Shown: piece by piece, positions 61,701 through 64,000 of the stretch
How positions within the stretch are numbered: the first letter of the stretch is position 1
Layout of the letters: each line of letters begins with the position of its first letter
Source of the DNA: Pycnococcus provasolii
Taxonomy: Eukaryota > Chlorophyta > Pseudoscourfieldiophyceae > Pseudoscourfieldiales
Assembly (NCBI GenBank): GCA_049487715.1
Contig: CP150578.1
Span: 464,594-528,593 of the forward strand
DNA: 64,000 bases
Reading direction: 5' to 3'
Program-made: the position numbers and the translations under genes
Notes under the pieces: generated by a model
The model's database searches: none
What the model was told of the DNA's origin: nothing
The model's input: the letters and a program-made list of their open reading frames with translations, nothing else

Positions 61701-62001
61701 GAGCTATGTGCATGAGGAGGTCATGAAGTTCTTGGAGCGGCAGCGCGAGAGGGAGCGCGACTCGAGCGGCGTGGAGCCGTGGAGGCGGTCGTGGGGAGAT
61801 CGATTAGCAAATACCTTCCGCAAAGAGTATTAACAATTTGACTAACCTCGTGCCGCGAGTGAGTGCTTCTAATCAAACCTAACTGCCAAAAAAATGGCTG
61901 TTGTTATTGGCTTCGTTCTGCACGACACTGGCCGACGGTCGGCCGCATACCGGAGGCAAATTTTTTTTTTCAACATGTGGGTCAAACTGCCAGCCTGGCA
62001 A

Positions 62002-62215
62002 TTAGGGTTATCGTTAGGGTTATCATTAGGGTTATCGTTAGGGTTATCATTAGGGTTAGGGTTATCGTTAGGGTTATCATTAGGGTTAGGGTTATCATTA
62101 GGGTTAGGGTTAGGGTTAGGGTTAGGGTTAGGGTTAGGGTTAGGGTTAGGGTTAGGGTTAGGGTTAGGGTTAGGGTTAGGGTTAGGGTTAGGGTTAGGGT
62201 TAGGGTTAGGGTTAG
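62002..62215 (+). repeat. Degenerate then perfect TTAGGG array 1
   Basis: The first ~95 bp mix TTAGGG with TTATCG and TTATCA units, and the rest is pure TTAGGG. This is the innermost telomeric block of the subtelomere. Confidence 0.95.
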
Positions 62216-62955
62216 ATGCCTTTACAGGTGCCAAGGATTTGCAAGGCTGTTTTTCTATAGTGGGAGACGCCCCTTTGCAATTAAATAAATCATTTTTTTG
62301 TAAGGGGACCCCCCCGACAATCCTTGGGCTTTTTTTTCTCTACCAAAAAGGTCCAGAGGCTCAAATGGAAGCCTCCCTTGAACGGTTTTTTTTGGTCGAG
62401 CACCTGCTCGGTTAATTCGTATTTTCAATTAATAATTCGCTTGTATGGGAGGTTAAGGTGGCAAAACGGATTATTAAGCCACCGAAATGCCAGCGTACCC
62501 CTTGTTTCCGGAGGCCGTTTGGTCGAAGAATGCAATTAAAAAGCATTTTATATTTGGTGAAAGGTGTGTATTAGGCTGGCAAGGCTGGCAGATGGTTATA
62601 AAATGCCTGCCAGGATTGCATTCACAAAATGAACGGTGTATACCCTAACACTCCCCTTCCCTCTGCCGACCATTTTGGTCGAGCCCGACAAAAATGGTCC
62701 AGCCCGACCAAAATGGTCGACAAAATTTTTTTGTGCGGTATTGCGAAAACAAAGTGCCTGCGTTACTCCCCCCATCTGACTGGTTATGCCCATGCAAAAA
62801 AAACGCCATTGATTTTTTGCCGACCATTTTGGTCCAGCCCGACCAAAATGTATGGGGCTTTTTTTTTGGGTTAGGGTTAGGGTTAAGGTTTGTGTTTAGG
62901 GGTTTGAAAATGATTGGGGGTTTGAGATTAGGGGTTTGAGATTAGGGGTTTGAGA
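62216..62955. repeat. Subtelomeric repeat unit, copy 1
   Basis: A unit of about 740 bp starting near GATGCCTTTACAGG. It contains AT-rich stretches, TTTTTTTT tracts, a palindrome cluster and TTAGGGG-like ends. A second copy with the same order lies 875 bp downstream. Small ORFs in it are not protein-like. Confidence 0.9.
62667..62719. repeat. Palindromic 15-bp motif cluster, copy 1
   Basis: CGACCATTTTGGTCG and two mostly inverted copies (CGACAAAAATGGTCC and CGACCAAAATGGTCG) are separated by AGCC linkers, a 19-nt period. Confidence 0.9.
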
Positions 62956-63090
62956 TTAGGGTTAGGGTTAGGGTTAGGGTTAGGGTTAGGGTTAGGGTTA
63001 GGGTTAGGGTTAGGGTTAGGGTTAGGGTTAGGGTTAGGGTTAGGGTTAGGGTTAGGGTTAGGGTTAGGGTTAGGGTTAGGGTTAGGGTTA
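62956..63090 (+). repeat. Interstitial TTAGGG array 2
   Basis: About 22 nearly perfect TTAGGG units between the two subtelomeric copies. Confidence 0.97.
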
Positions 63091-63834
63091 GATACCTTTA
63101 CAGGAGCCAAGGATTTGCCAGCCTATTTTTTTATAGTGGGAGACGCCCCTTTGCAATTAAATAAATCATTTTTTTGTAAGGGGACCCCCCCGACTATCCT
63201 TGGAATTTTTTTTCTCGACCAAAAAGGTCCAGAGGCTCAAATGGAAGCCTCCCTTGAACGGTGTTTTTTGGTCGAGCTCCTGCTCGGTTAATTCGTATTT
63301 TCAATTAATAATTCGCTTGTATGGGAGGTTAAGGTGGCAAAACGGATTATTAAGCCACTGAAATGCCAGCGTACCCCTTGTTTCCGGAGGCCTTTTGGTC
63401 GAAGAATGCAATTAAAAAGCATTTTATATTTGGTGAAAGGTGTGTATTAGGCTGGCAAGGCTGGCAGATGGTTATAAAATGCCTGCCAGGATTGCATTCA
63501 CAAAATGAACGGTGTATACCCTAACACTCCCTTCCCTCTGCCGACCATTTTGGTCGAGCCCGACCAAAATGGTCGAGCCCGACCAAAATGGTCGACAAAA
63601 ATTTTTTGTGCGGTATTGCTAAAACAAAGTGCCTGCGTTACTCCCCCCATCTGACTGGTTATGCCCATGCAAAAAAAGCGCCATTGATTTTTTGCCGACC
63701 ATTTTGGTCGAGCCCGACCAAAATGTATGGGGCTTTTTTTTTGGGTTAGGGTTAGGGTTAAGGTTTGAGTTTAGGGGTTTGAAAATAATTGGGGGTTTGG
63801 GATTAGGGGTTTCAATTAGGGTTTTAGATTAGGG
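63091..63834. repeat. Subtelomeric repeat unit, copy 2
   Basis: Same order as copy 1 with small differences (for example ACAGGAGCC instead of ACAGGTGCC). Confidence 0.9.
63542..63594. repeat. Palindromic 15-bp motif cluster, copy 2
   Basis: CGACCATTTTGGTCG, AGCC, CGACCAAAATGGTCG, AGCC, CGACCAAAATGGTCG. The first and second motifs are perfect reverse complements and could fold a hairpin. Confidence 0.93.
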
Positions 63835-64000
63835 TTTAGGGTTAGGGTTAGGGTTAGGGTTAGGGTTAGGGTTAGGGTTAGGGTTAGGGTTAGGGTTAGG
63901 GTTAGGGTTAGGGTTAGGGTTAGGGTTAGGGTTAGGGTTAGGGTTAGGGTTAGGGTTAGGGTTAGGGTTAGGGTTAGGGTTAGGGTTAGGGTTAGGGTTA
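63835..64000 (+). repeat. Terminal telomere repeat, TTAGGG
   Basis: About 166 bp of TTAGGG to the window edge, with the G-rich strand running outward, as at a right chromosome end. The array continues past the window. Confidence 0.96.

Noticed and set aside
61869-62234. Poly-(Asn-Pro) and Gly-Leu frames through TTAGGG arrays
   Set aside because: Translated telomere repeat, not a gene.
62629-62874. Short frame in subtelomeric unit copy 1 with a partner in copy 2
   Set aside because: The translation follows the palindromes, has no protein-like features, and its frame breaks differently in copy 2.
50451-63594. Direct repeats as a possible CRISPR array
   Set aside because: The 129-bp and 19-nt periods lack unique spacers of equal length, and the genome is eukaryotic.

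Overview
This is a eukaryotic nuclear window ending at a chromosome end. The right edge (63835-64000) is an array of TTAGGG with the G-rich strand running outward, as at a true telomere. A spliced photosystem I subunit H gene (PsaH, known from the green plastid lineage) points to a green alga. Genes are dense, GC-rich and intron-poor, and the few introns are short GT-AG introns. A tubulin tyrosine ligase-like enzyme and an ARL2BP/BART protein fit a lineage that has or had flagella. My best guess is a small prasinophyte-type or other chlorophyte microalga. The species cannot be named from the sequence.

Layout. 1-13 kb: a truncated gene at the left edge, a glycosyltransferase-like protein, a TOM1/THH1-type membrane protein, a gamma-glutamylcyclotransferase-like protein, a divergent plastid pair (lumen-targeted alanine/proline-rich protein and PsaH), a frameshifted GFA-type gene, a small membrane protein, guanylate kinase, a COG0523/ZNG1 GTPase and an ABC-F ATPase. 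13-25 kb: a decayed HNH/NUMOD-like fragment, a 1580-residue ubiquitin-like/coiled-coil protein, a TPR protein, a secreted NHL/EGF protein and a flavin-binding PPOX protein. 25-46 kb: a two-RRM protein, a P5A ATPase, a DDB1-like protein, an ARL2BP-like protein, a CheR-like methyltransferase, a lower-GC insert with a possible LAGLIDADG motif, a small spliced acidic protein, RidA, and the p115/USO1 golgin. 46-61 kb: a 2074-residue repeat protein, SCAMP (frameshifted), a GNAT acetyltransferase, OS-9, an IQ-motif repeat protein, TTLL and ketopantoate reductase. 61-64 kb: a Copia-type remnant, then two copies of a subtelomeric unit of about 740 bp alternating with TTAGGG arrays.

Several genes act in the same compartments. 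OS-9, the P5A ATPase, p115/USO1 and SCAMP all serve the secretory pathway. PsaH, the lumen-targeted protein and probably GNAT are plastid proteins. DDB1-like and the large acidic nuclear-looking protein could both serve chromatin or DNA repair. Neighbouring genes are mostly divergent or convergent with gaps of 50-400 bp. Several 5' flanks carry telomere-like AACCCTAA or AACCCCTAA motifs. I found no rRNA, tRNA or CRISPR array. The most unusual material is the subtelomeric module with its 15-bp palindromic motifs. No clear new multi-gene system is visible.
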